Shown here piece by piece: positions 1 to 8,930 of a stretch of 64,000 nucleotides of DNA. The position numbers were made by a program, and so were the translations under genes. How positions within the stretch are numbered: the stretch's first letter is position 1; each line of letters opens with the position of its first letter. Source of the DNA: Arthrobacter saudimassiliensis (GTDB lineage Bacteria; Actinomycetota; Actinomycetes; Actinomycetales; Micrococcaceae); assembly GCA_900016675.1 (NCBI GenBank), contig LN483070.1:1612001-1676000 (forward strand). The letters are read 5' to 3'. The notes under the pieces were generated by a model. It did no database searches and was not told the origin of the DNA. It saw only the letters and a list, made by a program, of their open reading frames with translations.

Positions 1-176
1 CCCTCGGCCTGGGCCTCGGCGCCGTCATGCCCGCCGCCGCGCCGTTCGCCCTGGAACCCGCGCCGATCGCCGTCGCCACCGCCCTGACCATCGGGCTGGG
101 CCTGATCGGCGCCGCCCTCGCCATCATCCGGATTTCCCGGGTCGATCCGCTTTCAGCACTCGGAGGACAGCGATGA
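1..176 (+). CDS. FtsX-like ABC transporter permease, C-terminal fragment
   Basis: The open frame enters from the left edge and stops at a TGA overlapping the next gene's ATG. The visible 57 or so residues are one long hydrophobic segment followed by a short tail containing RISRVDPLSALGGQR. This is the usual end of MacB/FtsX-family permeases, where an R-x-x-P-x-x-A-L motif sits just after the last membrane helix. With the ATPase encoded immediately downstream it would form an ABC exporter or lipoprotein/peptide transporter. The substrate cannot be read from this fragment, and the N-terminus lies outside the window. Confidence 0.85.
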   Translation, partial: LGLGLGAVMPAAAPFALEPAPIAVATALTIGLGLIGAALAIIRISRVDPLSALGGQR

Positions 177-862
177 GCACCGCCGCATCCACGACCGTCG
201 CCACCGGGCTGGCCATCAGCCACGCCCACCTCACCCTGGGCGACGGCGAAAACACCGTCAAGCCGCTGGACGACGTGAGCCTCAGCGTCTCCGCCGGCGA
301 ACTGGTCGCCGTCGTCGGCCCCTCGGGGGCAGGCAAGTCGAGCCTGCTGGCCGTGGCCGGAGCCCTGACCACTCCCGACGCCGGCACGGTCACCGTCAAC
401 GGCACCGACCTGAACGCTCTCGGCCGCTCGGCCGCCGCCCGGTTCCGGCTGGAGAACATCGGCTTCGTCTTCCAGTCGGGCAACCTGATCCCGTCGCTGA
501 AGGCCGCCGAACAGCTGGTCCTGATGCACCGGATGGCCGGCGGCGACGGCGGTTTCGACCCGCTGCCGCTGCTGGCCGCCGTCGGCATGGACCACAAGGC
601 CGGCAGCCGGCCCGACCAGCTCTCCGGCGGCGAACGCCAGCGCGTGGGCATCGCCCGCGCACTGGTGAACCGGCCCAAGCTGCTGCTGGTCGACGAGCCG
701 ACCGCCGCGCTGGACCGCCGGCGCAGCCAGGAGGTCGTCGAGCTGCTGGCCCGCGAGACCCACGAGATGGGCGTTGCTACAGTAATGGTGACCCATGATC
801 ATGACGTCCTGCACCACTGCGACCGGGTCGTGGAGATGGTGGACGGACGCCTGACGAGCTAG
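173..862 (+). CDS. ABC transporter ATP-binding protein (LolD/MacB type)
   Basis: The 229-residue protein is a complete single nucleotide-binding domain. Walker A GPSGAGKS lies at residues 49-56, the LSGGE signature at about 150-154, Walker B LLLVDEP at about 170-176, and the H-loop histidine in VTHDHD near the C-terminus. Small ATPases of this type pair with FtsX-like permeases to power lipoprotein release, peptide export or cell-wall processes. The ATG overlaps the upstream permease stop by 4 bp (ATGA), so the two are translationally coupled. A TetR gene follows after 23 nt and may regulate the transporter. The substrate is unknown. Confidence 0.93.
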   Translation: MSTAASTTVATGLAISHAHLTLGDGENTVKPLDDVSLSVSAGELVAVVGPSGAGKSSLLAVAGALTTPDAGTVTVNGTDLNALGRSAAARFRLENIGFVFQSGNLIPSLKAAEQLVLMHRMAGGDGGFDPLPLLAAVGMDHKAGSRPDQLSGGERQRVGIARALVNRPKLLLVDEPTAALDRRRSQEVVELLARETHEMGVATVMVTHDHDVLHHCDRVVEMVDGRLTS

Positions 863-885
863 ATCCGCAGTGAAGAGGAGGGCCC

Positions 886-1500
886 GTGCCCCGCATTACC
901 GCCCCTACCGTGGCAGAACACAGGGCGGCGCAGCAACGGGCCCTCCTCGACGCCGCACGCACGCTGCTGGCCCAGACGGGCGCCGCACCGAGCATGGCCG
1001 ACGTCGCGGCCCTGGCCGGGCTGGCCCGGCCCAGCGCCTACCAGTACTACAAGTCGCGGCAGGACCTCCTCCACGCCCTGGTGATGGACACCTTCCCGCG
1101 CTGGACGCAGCGGGTCCGTGCCGCCATGGACGCCTGCAGCCATCCGGCGGACCGCATCCTCGCCTACGTGCTCACCAACGTGGACCTGGTCGATGAGGGC
1201 GAGCACGCCGTCGCGACCGCCCTGGTCAACGTCGCGCCCAGCGAGGAGCTGAACGCCGAGAGCGCCAAGATGCACCATCAGCTGCTCACGCCCCTGGTGG
1301 AGACGCTGGCGGAGCTGGAGGTCCCGGACCCGGCGATGACCGCCGAACTGATCAACACCATCGTGCACTCCGCCACCCGCCTGCTCGACGGCGGGGCCCC
1401 GCACGGCGAGGTCAGCGCCCGGCTCACCGAACTGCTTGGTCCGTTCGTCGAGGATCTCAAGGCCCGCGGGGCCGCTGACGGAAAGACTGCAAGCCCATGA
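886..1500 (+). CDS. TetR family transcriptional regulator
   Basis: This 204-residue protein starts at GTG, preceded by a GAGGAGG Shine-Dalgarno sequence. The N-terminal helix-turn-helix (about residues 20-60) reads MADVAALAGLARPSAYQYYKS, typical of TetR DNA-binding domains. The remaining roughly 140 residues are the variable helical ligand domain. It follows the ABC transporter genes and overlaps the next gene by 4 bp, so it probably belongs to the same transcript and may control that transporter in response to an exported compound. That role is inferred from position only; the ligand is unknown. Confidence 0.88.
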   Translation: MPRITAPTVAEHRAAQQRALLDAARTLLAQTGAAPSMADVAALAGLARPSAYQYYKSRQDLLHALVMDTFPRWTQRVRAAMDACSHPADRILAYVLTNVDLVDEGEHAVATALVNVAPSEELNAESAKMHHQLLTPLVETLAELEVPDPAMTAELINTIVHSATRLLDGGAPHGEVSARLTELLGPFVEDLKARGAADGKTASP

Positions 1501-1946
1501 CCTCTCCCCTTCCCGACCGCGGCGCACGGTACTGGCCCGCCGCCGCAGCCGCCGATGCCGCCCTAATCCTCCTCTTCGCCGGCCTCGGCCGTGACGCGCA
1601 CGCCCGCGGCCTCGACGTCGGCGGGCTGCTCGGCACGGCGTGGCCGTTCCTGGCCGCGGCGGCCGTGGCCTGGGCGGCCCTGCGGCTCCGGCGCCGCCCG
1701 CTGCGCCTCTGGCCGCAGGCGGTGGCGCTGTGGCTGGTGACCAGCCTGCTCGGCATGGGCCTGCGCTGGCTCAGCGGCGGCGGGACGGCCCTGAGCTTCC
1801 AGCTGGTCACCCTGGCCGTGCTGGGCGCCTTCCTGCTGGGCTGGCGGCTGCTCGCCGCCGCCGTCATCCGTGGGCGCGCCCGGCGGGGTTCGGATAGGCT
1901 CTCAGGCAGGACTTCGGCCCGCAGCTCTTCGAAAGGCACGCCATGA
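1497..1946 (+). CDS. DUF3054 family membrane protein
   Basis: The 149-residue hydrophobic protein has about four predicted membrane helices and matches the actinobacterial DUF3054 family by layout: an AAADAALILLFAGLGRDAH-like first helix, a W-P-F motif and a central G-x-G-L-R-W loop. The function of the family is not known. Its ATG overlaps the TetR stop (ATGA), and its own stop overlaps the start of the Lrp-like gene, so all three are coupled. The last 25 residues or so are Arg/Ser-rich and cytoplasmic-looking. Confidence 0.75.
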   Translation: MTSPLPDRGARYWPAAAAADAALILLFAGLGRDAHARGLDVGGLLGTAWPFLAAAAVAWAALRLRRRPLRLWPQAVALWLVTSLLGMGLRWLSGGGTALSFQLVTLAVLGAFLLGWRLLAAAVIRGRARRGSDRLSGRTSARSSSKGTP

Positions 1947-2224
1947 TCACCGCGTTCGTACTCATCCAGACCGATTCCGCCCGCATTCCCGAATGCGCCG
2001 AGGAGATCTCCGAACTGCAGGGCATCAGCGAGGTGTACTCGGTGACCGGAGAATGGGACCTGATCGCCGTCGCCCGGGTACGCCGCCACGAAGACCTGGC
2101 GGAGACGATCGCGAACCGGCTGTCCAAGGTGGAGGGTGTCATCGGCACCACCACCCAGATCGCGTTCCGCGCCTATTCCAAGCACGACCTCGACGCCGCG
2201 TTCTCCCTCGGCTTCGACGAGTAG
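1943..2224 (+). CDS. Stand-alone Lrp/AsnC ligand-binding (RAM) domain protein
   Basis: The 93-residue protein consists only of the Lrp/AsnC effector domain: MITAFVLIQ opens the first beta strand, followed by the SVTGEWDLIAVARV core. There is no helix-turn-helix. Such stand-alone RAM domains oligomerise and bind amino acids or other small molecules, and in some bacteria they modulate full-length Lrp proteins. It is coupled by a 4-bp overlap to the DUF3054 gene and ends at a strong bidirectional terminator before the convergent trpD. Whether it senses an amino acid linked to trpD is an open inference. Confidence 0.85.
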   Translation: MITAFVLIQTDSARIPECAEEISELQGISEVYSVTGEWDLIAVARVRRHEDLAETIANRLSKVEGVIGTTTQIAFRAYSKHDLDAAFSLGFDE

Positions 2225-2232
2225 TCCGCTCC

Positions 2233-2280
2233 ACACGGAAGAAGGAGGCGGCCCGTCCGGGCCGCCTCCTTCTTCCGTGT
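2233..2280. terminator. Bidirectional terminator between the Lrp-like gene and trpD
   Basis: A perfect inverted repeat with 22-bp arms (2233-2254 and 2259-2280) and a 4-nt loop. It is GC-rich at the loop side and purine/pyrimidine-rich at the base. It lies between two convergent genes and would fold identically on either transcript. Confidence 0.85.
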
Positions 2281-2300
2281 CCGGTGCAGTACCTGGCGGC

Positions 2301-3347
2301 CTACTGCGTAACGGCCACCCAGCGGGCCAGGGCGGCCGCTGCGGCGCCGCCGTCGATGGCAGCCGCCGCCCGGTCGATTGCGGCCGCCAGACGGGCTTCC
2401 AGGGGCCCTTCCGCGTCCGGATCCAGGGCTACGAGCCCGGCGGCGGCGTTCAGGACGACGGCGTCGCGCACCGGCCCGGCCTGCCCGGCCAGGACATCGC
2501 GCACGACGGCGGCGTTCGCCTCGGCATCGCCGCCGCGCAGGTCCTCAAGCTCCGCCCTGGGAATGCCCAGGTCCAGCGGATCCACGGTGCTGCGCCGAAC
2601 CTCGCCGCCGCGCACCTCCCACACGTCGGAGGGGCCCGTCGTCGTCATTTCATCCAGCCCGTCCCCGCCGCGGAAGACCAGGGCCCGGACGCCGCGGGCG
2701 GCCAGCACGCCGGCCATCAGCGGGGCCAGCCGGGCGTCGGCGACGCCGATGGCGGAGGCAGCGGGGCGGGCGGGGTTGGTCAGCGGACCCATGAAGTTGA
2801 AGGCCGTAGCCACACCCATCTCGCGGCGCGGCACGGCTGCGTAGCGCATGGACGGGTGGAACACCTGGGCGAAGCAGAACGTAATGCCGGCCTCCACCGC
2901 CGCGCGGGCCACCCGCTCGACCGGTAGGTCCAGCCGGACACCCAGGGCCTCGATCACGTCCGCGGATCCGGAGGACGACGACGCCGCGCGGTTCCCGTGC
3001 TTGACCACCTTGGCGCCGGCCCCCGCGCAGACCATGGCCGCCATCGACGAGATGTTCACGGTGTTGTGCCGGTCGCCGCCGGTGCCCACGATGTCGAGGC
3101 AGTCCCCGGGAACGTCGATCGGCCTCGCGTTCTCCAGCATGGCCTCGACCAGCCCGGTGAGCTCGCCCACCGTCTCGCCCTTCGCCCGGAGGGCCACGAG
3201 GAAGCCCGCGATCTGGGCGTCCGTGGCCTCCCCGGCCATGATCGTGTTCATGGCCCACCTGGTCTGCTCGGCCCCCAGGTCCTCGCCCGCAATCAGGGCG
3301 GAAAGCAGCTGCGGCCAGGTGTACTTCGGGCTCTGGATCGTAGTCAC
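2301..3347 (-). CDS. trpD: Anthranilate phosphoribosyltransferase
   Basis: TrpD transfers the phosphoribosyl group from PRPP to anthranilate, the second committed step of tryptophan biosynthesis. The 348-residue length is normal. The PRPP-binding motif DIVGTGGD and the [16 protein letters not shown] loop are intact, as is the downstream GPLTNPARP segment. The GTG start has a purine stretch (AGGGGG) directly upstream and a TAACCT box 7 nt away, so initiation may be leaderless. It stands alone rather than in a trp operon, divergent from ctaE, as is common in Micrococcaceae. Confidence 0.96.
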   Translation of the reverse strand: MTTIQSPKYTWPQLLSALIAGEDLGAEQTRWAMNTIMAGEATDAQIAGFLVALRAKGETVGELTGLVEAMLENARPIDVPGDCLDIVGTGGDRHNTVNISSMAAMVCAGAGAKVVKHGNRAASSSSGSADVIEALGVRLDLPVERVARAAVEAGITFCFAQVFHPSMRYAAVPRREMGVATAFNFMGPLTNPARPAASAIGVADARLAPLMAGVLAARGVRALVFRGGDGLDEMTTTGPSDVWEVRGGEVRRSTVDPLDLGIPRAELEDLRGGDAEANAAVVRDVLAGQAGPVRDAVVLNAAAGLVALDPDAEGPLEARLAAAIDRAAAAIDGGAAAAALARWVAVTQ

Positions 3348-3354
3348 GCCCCCT

Positions 3355-3375
3355 AGGTTATCTACGTTTGGTAGA
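3355..3375 (-). promoter_or_regulatory. Candidate trpD promoter with adjacent dyad
   Basis: On the - strand TAACCT (3355-3360) lies 7 nt before the trpD GTG, the spacing expected of a leaderless actinobacterial promoter. Immediately upstream is the small dyad TCTAC-GTTTG-GTAGA (3361-3375), which would sit in the promoter spacer and could be an operator. The call rests on motif and spacing only. Confidence 0.35.
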
Positions 3376-3469
3376 AAAAGCGGATTTGTTTCCGGTGGCG
3401 CACTTCCGCGCCGTTACTGGGATCCGCGGCCGTGGTCGGTGGTCCGGACGCGCCGTTGTCGCTCAGCTG

Positions 3470-3500
3470 TTGGTGAACCTGCCTGATTTACCGGCATAAT
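3470..3500 (+). promoter_or_regulatory. Candidate ctaE promoter (leaderless)
   Basis: CATAAT (3495-3500) lies 6 nt before the GTG of ctaE, with TTGGTG (3470-3475) 19 bp further upstream as a weak -35. There is no Shine-Dalgarno sequence before the GTG, which fits a transcript beginning at the start codon. Confidence 0.5.
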
Positions 3501-3506
3501 GACTCT

Positions 3507-4145
3507 GTGACAACAGCGACCCATGCCCCCAGTACCCCGGCTCACCCTGCGCTGAACCGGCCGAACATGGTTTCCGTCGGAACCGTGGTCTGGCTGTCCA
3601 GCGAACTGATGTTCTTCGCCGCCCTCTTCGCCATGTACTTCACCCTCCGGTCGACTTCCGGCGACCTCTGGGCCATGGAGACGGAGAAGCTGAACGTCCC
3701 GTTCGCGTTCGTCAACACGGTGATCCTTGTTTCCAGTTCCTTCACCTGCCAGTTCGGCGTCTTTGCCGCCGAGCGCCTCCAGCCCCGCCGCACCGGCGGC
3801 ATCTTCCAGATCTCCCGCTGGGGAATGGTGGAGTGGTTCTACCTGACGTTCCTCCTGGGTGCGATCTTCGTTGCCGTCCAGGGCTACGAGTACGCAGTGC
3901 TCGTGTCGGAGGGAGTCTCGCTCTCCTCCAACGCCTACGGCTCCGCGTTCTACATCACCACCGGCTTCCACGGCCTGCACGTGGCAGGCGGACTGATCGC
4001 CTTCCTCCTCATCATCGGCCGCGCCTACGCCGCGAAGCGTTTCGGCCACTTCGAGGCGACCTCGGCGATCGTCACGTCCTACTACTGGCACTTCGTCGAT
4101 GTGGTGTGGATCGGCCTGTTCGTCGTCATCTACTTCCTGAAGTAG
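3507..4145 (+). CDS. ctaE: Cytochrome c oxidase subunit III
   Basis: The 212-residue heme-copper oxidase subunit III has five hydrophobic segments, the short actinobacterial form. Recognisable family segments are [12 protein letters not shown] in the first helix, FHGLHVAGG, and the terminal [11 protein letters not shown] stretch. It is part of the aa3 oxidase that accepts electrons from the bcc complex and reduces oxygen. The GTG start follows a -10-like box by 6 nt. It is the first gene of a + strand block with qcrC-qcrA-qcrB, the conserved actinobacterial arrangement; subunits I, II and IV are encoded in the opposing ctaC-D-F block. Confidence 0.97.
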   Translation: MTTATHAPSTPAHPALNRPNMVSVGTVVWLSSELMFFAALFAMYFTLRSTSGDLWAMETEKLNVPFAFVNTVILVSSSFTCQFGVFAAERLQPRRTGGIFQISRWGMVEWFYLTFLLGAIFVAVQGYEYAVLVSEGVSLSSNAYGSAFYITTGFHGLHVAGGLIAFLLIIGRAYAAKRFGHFEATSAIVTSYYWHFVDVVWIGLFVVIYFLK

Positions 4146-4223
4146 ACCTGCCGGCCGGCAGGACCCCCAGAACCGCCAGTGGTACGCGTACCCCTGAAGA
4201 CCCCATAAGTTAGGAACCACCAA

Positions 4224-5015
4224 GTGAAGGCACTATCGCAAAAGCGACGTCATCCCATGGCAGTGCTGGCGCTGCTGCTGATGGCCCTGCTCGTTACCGG
4301 TGGCCTCTACGCAGTTGCAAACGGCGCAAACGAGGCCAAGGCTGAAACCCCCACCTACACGGCTGAGGACGTCACCGAGGGCGAGAAGCTGTTCATCTCC
4401 AACTGCGCCTCCTGCCACGGCATGGATGCCTCCGGCACGGAGAACGCCCCCTCGCTGATCGGCGTCGGCGCCGCGTCCGTCGACTTCCAGGTCGGCACCG
4501 GCCGCATGCCGATGCAGATGCAGGGTCCGCAGGCCCAGCAGAAGCCGGTCCAGTTCAACGATGAGCAGACCGCGCAGCTGGCCGCCTACGTTGCCAGCCT
4601 GGGCGCCGGCCCCACCGTCCCGGACTCCGAGTACCTCGACGCCTCCGCCGGCGACCCGGCCGAGGGCGGCGAGCTGTTCCGCGTGAACTGCGCCATGTGC
4701 CACAACGCGGCCGCCGCCGGCGGTGCGCTGACCCGCGGCAAGTTCGCCCCGAGCCTGGACGGCGTCAGCGAGAAGCACATCTACGAGGCCATGATCACCG
4801 GCCCGCAGAACATGCCTGTCTTCAACGATGCGAACATCTCCCCCGAGGACAAGCAGAACATCATCTCGTTCCTCAAGAACATCGAAGCCAACGGTTCCCC
4901 CGGTGGAGCGCAGCTGGGCTCGCTGGGTCCCGTGTCCGAGGGCCTGTTCGTCTGGACCGCCGGTCTGGGCATGATCATCGCTTTCACCATCTGGCTGACC
5001 TCCCGGTCATCCTAG
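4224..5015 (+). CDS. qcrC: Menaquinol:cytochrome c reductase diheme cytochrome c subunit
   Basis: This 263-residue diheme cytochrome c carries electrons inside the bcc-aa3 supercomplex, replacing soluble cytochrome c. Two heme attachment motifs are present: CASCH at residues 61-65 and CAMCH at 156-160. An N-terminal signal or anchor helix lies at about 12-32, and a C-terminal membrane helix (EGLFVWTAGLGMIIAFTIWL) anchors the protein with its heme domains outside. Translation starts at GTG after GGAACCACCAA. It lies 78 bp after ctaE and 87 bp before qcrA. Confidence 0.97.
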   Translation: MKALSQKRRHPMAVLALLLMALLVTGGLYAVANGANEAKAETPTYTAEDVTEGEKLFISNCASCHGMDASGTENAPSLIGVGAASVDFQVGTGRMPMQMQGPQAQQKPVQFNDEQTAQLAAYVASLGAGPTVPDSEYLDASAGDPAEGGELFRVNCAMCHNAAAAGGALTRGKFAPSLDGVSEKHIYEAMITGPQNMPVFNDANISPEDKQNIISFLKNIEANGSPGGAQLGSLGPVSEGLFVWTAGLGMIIAFTIWLTSRSS

Positions 5016-5102
5016 TCACCGCACTCACTTCACCCTCCCGGGTGACTCACAGTTACACATAGGTCTATTCAATGCAGTTTCAACGTAAGGATGAGGGGGA
5101 TC

Positions 5103-6134
5103 ATGGGCGACCATAGTCACGGCAGTCCGAACACCTCGGGCACCGTAGCTACGGCTGGCCAGGGCAGCGAGGAGAAGTTCCCGGATCCGGGGCTTCCCCC
5201 GCACCGCCCTCGCCTGGCTGACACGGATCCCCGGGCCGAAAAGCGTTCCGAGCGGCAGGTGGCGATCCTTTTCACCATCTCCATCATCGGGACCCTGCTG
5301 TTTTTCTTCGGCTACTTCGGGATCAAGCTCGAAGGTGAACACACCATTGCGGATATCCGCCTGCAGAACCTCCTGCTGGGCCTGGGTACCGCGTTCGCCA
5401 TGCTCGGCATCGGCGTGGGCATCGTCCACTGGGCGAAGACCCTGATGCCGGACCACGAGATCGTCGAGGAGCGGCATGAGATCCGCTCCGAGGAGAGCCG
5501 CGCCGTCGCCGAGAAGATGGTCGGCGACATCGTGGAGGAGACGGGCATCAAGCGCCGTCCCCTGATCCGCAACACCCTGCTGGGTGCTGTGGCCCTGGCT
5601 CCCCTGCCCGCAATTGCGATCTTCCGCGACCTGGGCCCGCTGCCCGGCGACGTCCTGCGCCACACCATGTGGGACGCCGGCGTCCGCCTGACCCGCGACC
5701 CCAGCGGCACCCCGATCAAGGCGTCCGACGTGACCCTCGGTTCGGCGTTCCACGTCATCCCGGAAGGCCTGAACGAGTCCGAGCACAAGCTGGAGGAGAA
5801 GGCCAAGGCCGTCGTCCTGCTGATGCGCCTGGATCCGGAAGAGCTGCAGGTCTCCCCCGGCCGCGAGGACTGGTCCGTGGACGGCATCGTTGCCTACTCC
5901 AAGATCTGCACCCACGTCGGCTGCCCGGTGGCCCTGTACGAACAGCACACCCACCACCTGCTGTGCCCGTGCCACCAGTCGACGTTCGATGTGACCCAGG
6001 AATGCAAGGTCATTTTCGGTCCGGCCGTGCACCCGCTTCCGCAGCTGCCGATTGCGGTGGACGATGAGGGTTACCTGATCGCCACCAGCGATTTCCACGA
6101 ACCTGTCGGACCTAGCTACTGGGAGCGTGGCTGA
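5103..6134 (+). CDS. qcrA: Menaquinol:cytochrome c reductase Rieske iron-sulfur subunit
   Basis: The Rieske [2Fe-2S] protein of the bcc complex passes electrons from menaquinol to QcrC. The cluster ligands are in CTHVGCP (about residues 269-275) and CPCHQS (about 288-293). Three N-terminal hydrophobic segments give the actinobacterial three-helix anchor. I chose the ATG at 5103 (343 aa, MGDHSHG...) because a GAGGGGG ribosome-binding site precedes it; an ATG 12 nt upstream would give 347 aa but would bury that site. The stop is 2 nt before the qcrB ATG. Confidence 0.95.
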   Translation: MGDHSHGSPNTSGTVATAGQGSEEKFPDPGLPPHRPRLADTDPRAEKRSERQVAILFTISIIGTLLFFFGYFGIKLEGEHTIADIRLQNLLLGLGTAFAMLGIGVGIVHWAKTLMPDHEIVEERHEIRSEESRAVAEKMVGDIVEETGIKRRPLIRNTLLGAVALAPLPAIAIFRDLGPLPGDVLRHTMWDAGVRLTRDPSGTPIKASDVTLGSAFHVIPEGLNESEHKLEEKAKAVVLLMRLDPEELQVSPGREDWSVDGIVAYSKICTHVGCPVALYEQHTHHLLCPCHQSTFDVTQECKVIFGPAVHPLPQLPIAVDDEGYLIATSDFHEPVGPSYWERG

Positions 6135-6136
6135 TT

Positions 6137-7819
6137 ATGTCTACCGCTACCGAGCAGTTCCAGCCCAAGACGCGGCTGGGACGCATCACCAACTACGTGG
6201 ACAGCCGGGTCAACGGGTCCGCCGCGGTCAAGGAGTTCGGCCGCAAGGTCTTCCCCGACCACTGGTCCTTCATGTTCGGCGAGGTGGCGCTGTACACCTT
6301 CGTCATCCTGCTGCTCTCGGGCACCTTCCTGACCTTCTTCTTCGATCCGTCCATGGCGGAGACGCACTACGAAGGTTCGTACGCCCCGCTGAAGGGCGTG
6401 GAGATGTCCGTGGCCTACGCTTCGTCGCTGGATATTTCCTTCGACGTGCGCGGCGGCCTGTTCATGCGCCAGGTGCACCACTGGTCGGCGCTGCTGTTCG
6501 TGGCCTCGGTCTCGATCCACATGCTGCGCGTGTTCTTCACCGGCGCGTTCCGCAAGCCGCGCGAGCTGAACTGGGTCGTCGGCGGCGTGCTGCTGATCCT
6601 GGCCCTGGCCGCCGGCTTCACCGGCTACTCGCTGCCGGATGACCTGCTCTCGGGCAACGGCCTGCGCATCATCGACGGCGTCATCAAGGCCGTTCCGGTC
6701 GTCGGCACCTACATCAGCTTCTTCCTGTTCGGGGGCGAGTTCCCCGGCACCGTGATCATCGGCCGCCTGTACGTTCTGCACATCCTGCTCGTGCCGGCCC
6801 TGATCCTGCTGATGATCGCCCTCCACCTGTTCATGGTCGTGCTCCACAAGCACACGCAGTTCCGCGGCCCCGGCCGTACCGAGAACAACGTGGTCGGCTA
6901 CCCGGTCGGTCCGGTCTACGCGGCGAAGGCCGGCGGGTTCTTCTTCATCGTGTTCGGCATCGTGGCCTTCATGGCGGCGGCCTTCACGATCAACCCGATC
7001 TGGAACTACGGCCCGTACGACCCCTCCCCCGTGTCCGCAGGCACCCAGCCTGACTGGTACATCGGCTGGGTCGACGGCGCGCTCCGACTGATGCCGGGCT
7101 GGCTGTTCGGCTTCCCCTTCGAATGGGTCATCCCGTTCCCGTGGGGCGACAACACGCTCTCGCTGAACGTGCTGCTGCCCGCGCTGGGCCCGGCCGGCCT
7201 CGTGTTCACCCTGCTGTTCACGTGGCCCTGGATCGAAGCCTGGATCACCAAGGACAAGCGGTCCCACAACCTGCTCGACCGTCCGCGCAACGCTCCGTTC
7301 CGCACCGCGGTCGGCGCCGCCGGCGTCGTGTTCTACTGCGTCATGTGGGCCGCGGCCTCCTCCGACCTCATCGCCACGCACTTCGATGTGTCGCTGAACG
7401 ATGTGACCTACTGGCTGCGCTTCCTGTTCTTCTTCGGTCCGGTCATCGCCTTCATGGTGACCCGCCGCATCGCCCTCGGCCTGCAGCGCAAGGATCGGGA
7501 GATCGTCCTCCACGGCGTGGAGAGCGGCCGGATCGTCCGCCTGCCGCACGGTGAGTACATCGAGGTGCACCAGCCCCTCGACGAGTACAAGCGCTACCGC
7601 ATGGTGGACTTCGAATCCCCCGAGTACATTCCGGCCCAGCCGAATGCACGCGGCAAGATCACCGGCTCGGAGAAGCGCCGCGGAGCACTGTCCCGGTTCT
7701 TCTTCGAAGATCGGGTGGCTCCGGTCACTCCGGCCGAGCTCGAGGAAGCACATCACCACGAGTCCCCGGCTGAAGTCGAAGCCGAGCGCACGGACCAGGC
7801 CTCCATCGTCGAGCGCTGA
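6137..7819 (+). CDS. qcrB: Menaquinol:cytochrome c reductase cytochrome b subunit
   Basis: The 560-residue cytochrome b is the quinol-oxidising membrane core of the bcc complex. Paired heme histidines are visible in the RQVHHWSALLFVASVSIHM helix and in the helix containing IALHLFMVVLHKHTQF. The protein is the long actinobacterial type, with a soluble C-terminal extension of about 120 residues (from around 430) ending in an acidic His-rich tail. It starts 2 nt after qcrA, so the two are coupled, and ends the block at a strong terminator. QcrB is the family target of imidazopyridine-type inhibitors in mycobacteria. Confidence 0.97.
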   Translation: MSTATEQFQPKTRLGRITNYVDSRVNGSAAVKEFGRKVFPDHWSFMFGEVALYTFVILLLSGTFLTFFFDPSMAETHYEGSYAPLKGVEMSVAYASSLDISFDVRGGLFMRQVHHWSALLFVASVSIHMLRVFFTGAFRKPRELNWVVGGVLLILALAAGFTGYSLPDDLLSGNGLRIIDGVIKAVPVVGTYISFFLFGGEFPGTVIIGRLYVLHILLVPALILLMIALHLFMVVLHKHTQFRGPGRTENNVVGYPVGPVYAAKAGGFFFIVFGIVAFMAAAFTINPIWNYGPYDPSPVSAGTQPDWYIGWVDGALRLMPGWLFGFPFEWVIPFPWGDNTLSLNVLLPALGPAGLVFTLLFTWPWIEAWITKDKRSHNLLDRPRNAPFRTAVGAAGVVFYCVMWAAASSDLIATHFDVSLNDVTYWLRFLFFFGPVIAFMVTRRIALGLQRKDREIVLHGVESGRIVRLPHGEYIEVHQPLDEYKRYRMVDFESPEYIPAQPNARGKITGSEKRRGALSRFFFEDRVAPVTPAELEEAHHHESPAEVEAERTDQASIVER

Positions 7820-7833
7820 TCCTGCAGGACGGG

Positions 7834-7878
7834 AAAGGAAGGGCCCCACCGGCATCATGCCGGTGGGGCCCTTCCTTT
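7834..7878. terminator. Terminator after qcrB (convergent with the GntR gene)
   Basis: Perfect inverted repeat with 21-bp arms (7834-7854 and 7858-7878), a 3-nt TCA loop, an A-run on the left and a T-run on the right. It can terminate transcription from both directions. Confidence 0.88.
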
Positions 7879-7940
7879 TCCGTCTGGGCCGGCCCGCCGC
7901 CGGGTCCCCCTCCCCCGCAGCAGGCCCGTTCCCCGGCCGT

Positions 7941-8738
7941 CTAAGCGCCTGGCTGCGGTCGGGGGTGATAGGAGCGCGGCCCCCGTGCCCCGGGCCGCTG
8001 GAGGGGCACCCAGAGCTTGTAGCGGTCGGCACGGTAGTACGAGACGGAATAGTCCACCATGGACCGCGACACATAGGCATGGCGCTGGATCTTCAGCACC
8101 GGGGCCCCCAGCTCGACGTTCAGCAGGCGGGCAATGGAAGCGGAGGCGGCCGTCGCCTCGATGGTGTCCTCCCCCCATTCCATGACCAGGCCGTATCGCT
8201 CGCTCAGCACCCGGTACAGCGACGTCGGCGGTTCCTCGTCCAGGAAGCCCGGGACGTAGTGGGCCGGAATGAAGTTCTCGTCCACGCTCATCGGCTCACC
8301 GTCCGCGAGCAGCTGCCGCCGGAACCGGATCACCGGCTGGCCCGGGTCGATCTGCAGCTCCCGTGCCACCAGCTGGGACGCGCCGATCTGTTCGAAGCTC
8401 AGGACATGGGCGTCCGGGACCATGCCGCGGCGGTGCATTTCCTCGCTGTAGGAGGTCAGCTTCACCTGGAGGTCCATTTTCTGGCGGGCCACGAAGGTGC
8501 CCAGTCCCACCACGCGTTCCAGCGTGCCGTCATCGACCAGGGCGTCGATGGCTTGGCGGACGGTCATCCGTGCCACGTTGAAGTGTTCGGCCAGCTCCCG
8601 CTCGGAGGGTATGCATGTCCCGGCGGGGGCATGCTGCTCCACGAAACGCCGGAGGATCTCCTGCAGCTGGACGTACTTGGCCTTTCCGGGGATCTTCTCG
8701 ATCCGCTCCGGATAGGCGCGCAGTGCCCTGCTGATCAT
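7941..8738 (-). CDS. GntR family regulator with UTRA domain
   Basis: The 265-residue protein is a HutC-subfamily GntR regulator. A winged helix lies at about residues 20-85 (IPSERELAEHFNVARMTVRQ), followed by a UTRA ligand domain at about 100-245 that begins LTSYSEEM and ends SVSYYRADRYKLWV. UTRA domains bind sugars, amino sugars or histidine intermediates; DasR and NagR are relatives. No obvious target operon is next door, since it sits alone between the two respiratory blocks. The target and effector are unknown. The ATG at 8738 has little ribosome-binding sequence, so a slightly later start is possible. Confidence 0.88.
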   Translation of the reverse strand: MISRALRAYPERIEKIPGKAKYVQLQEILRRFVEQHAPAGTCIPSERELAEHFNVARMTVRQAIDALVDDGTLERVVGLGTFVARQKMDLQVKLTSYSEEMHRRGMVPDAHVLSFEQIGASQLVARELQIDPGQPVIRFRRQLLADGEPMSVDENFIPAHYVPGFLDEEPPTSLYRVLSERYGLVMEWGEDTIEATAASASIARLLNVELGAPVLKIQRHAYVSRSMVDYSVSYYRADRYKLWVPLQRPGARGPRSYHPRPQPGA

Positions 8739-8930
8739 GGCCGGCCTCCGCGGGCCGGGGTGGGGGCAGGGGTACGCACGGGATGGGCACCTTTCGGGGT
8801 CGGTCCACGCCGCCGGGCAGCGGCAGCGGCAGGCTGCCTCTCCAGATTACTGCCGTGCCTGCCGGCATGCCCCTCCCCTGGGCGCGTGCCGCCCCCTGCT
8901 GATGCCCGCGTCCACGTGCCCGGTACGCCG

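Noticed and set aside
6116-8080. Long antisense ORF (654 aa) across qcrB
   Set aside because: A GC-driven shadow frame of qcrB with low-complexity His/Gln/Asp/Gly-rich translation; the opposite strand is a complete cytochrome b.
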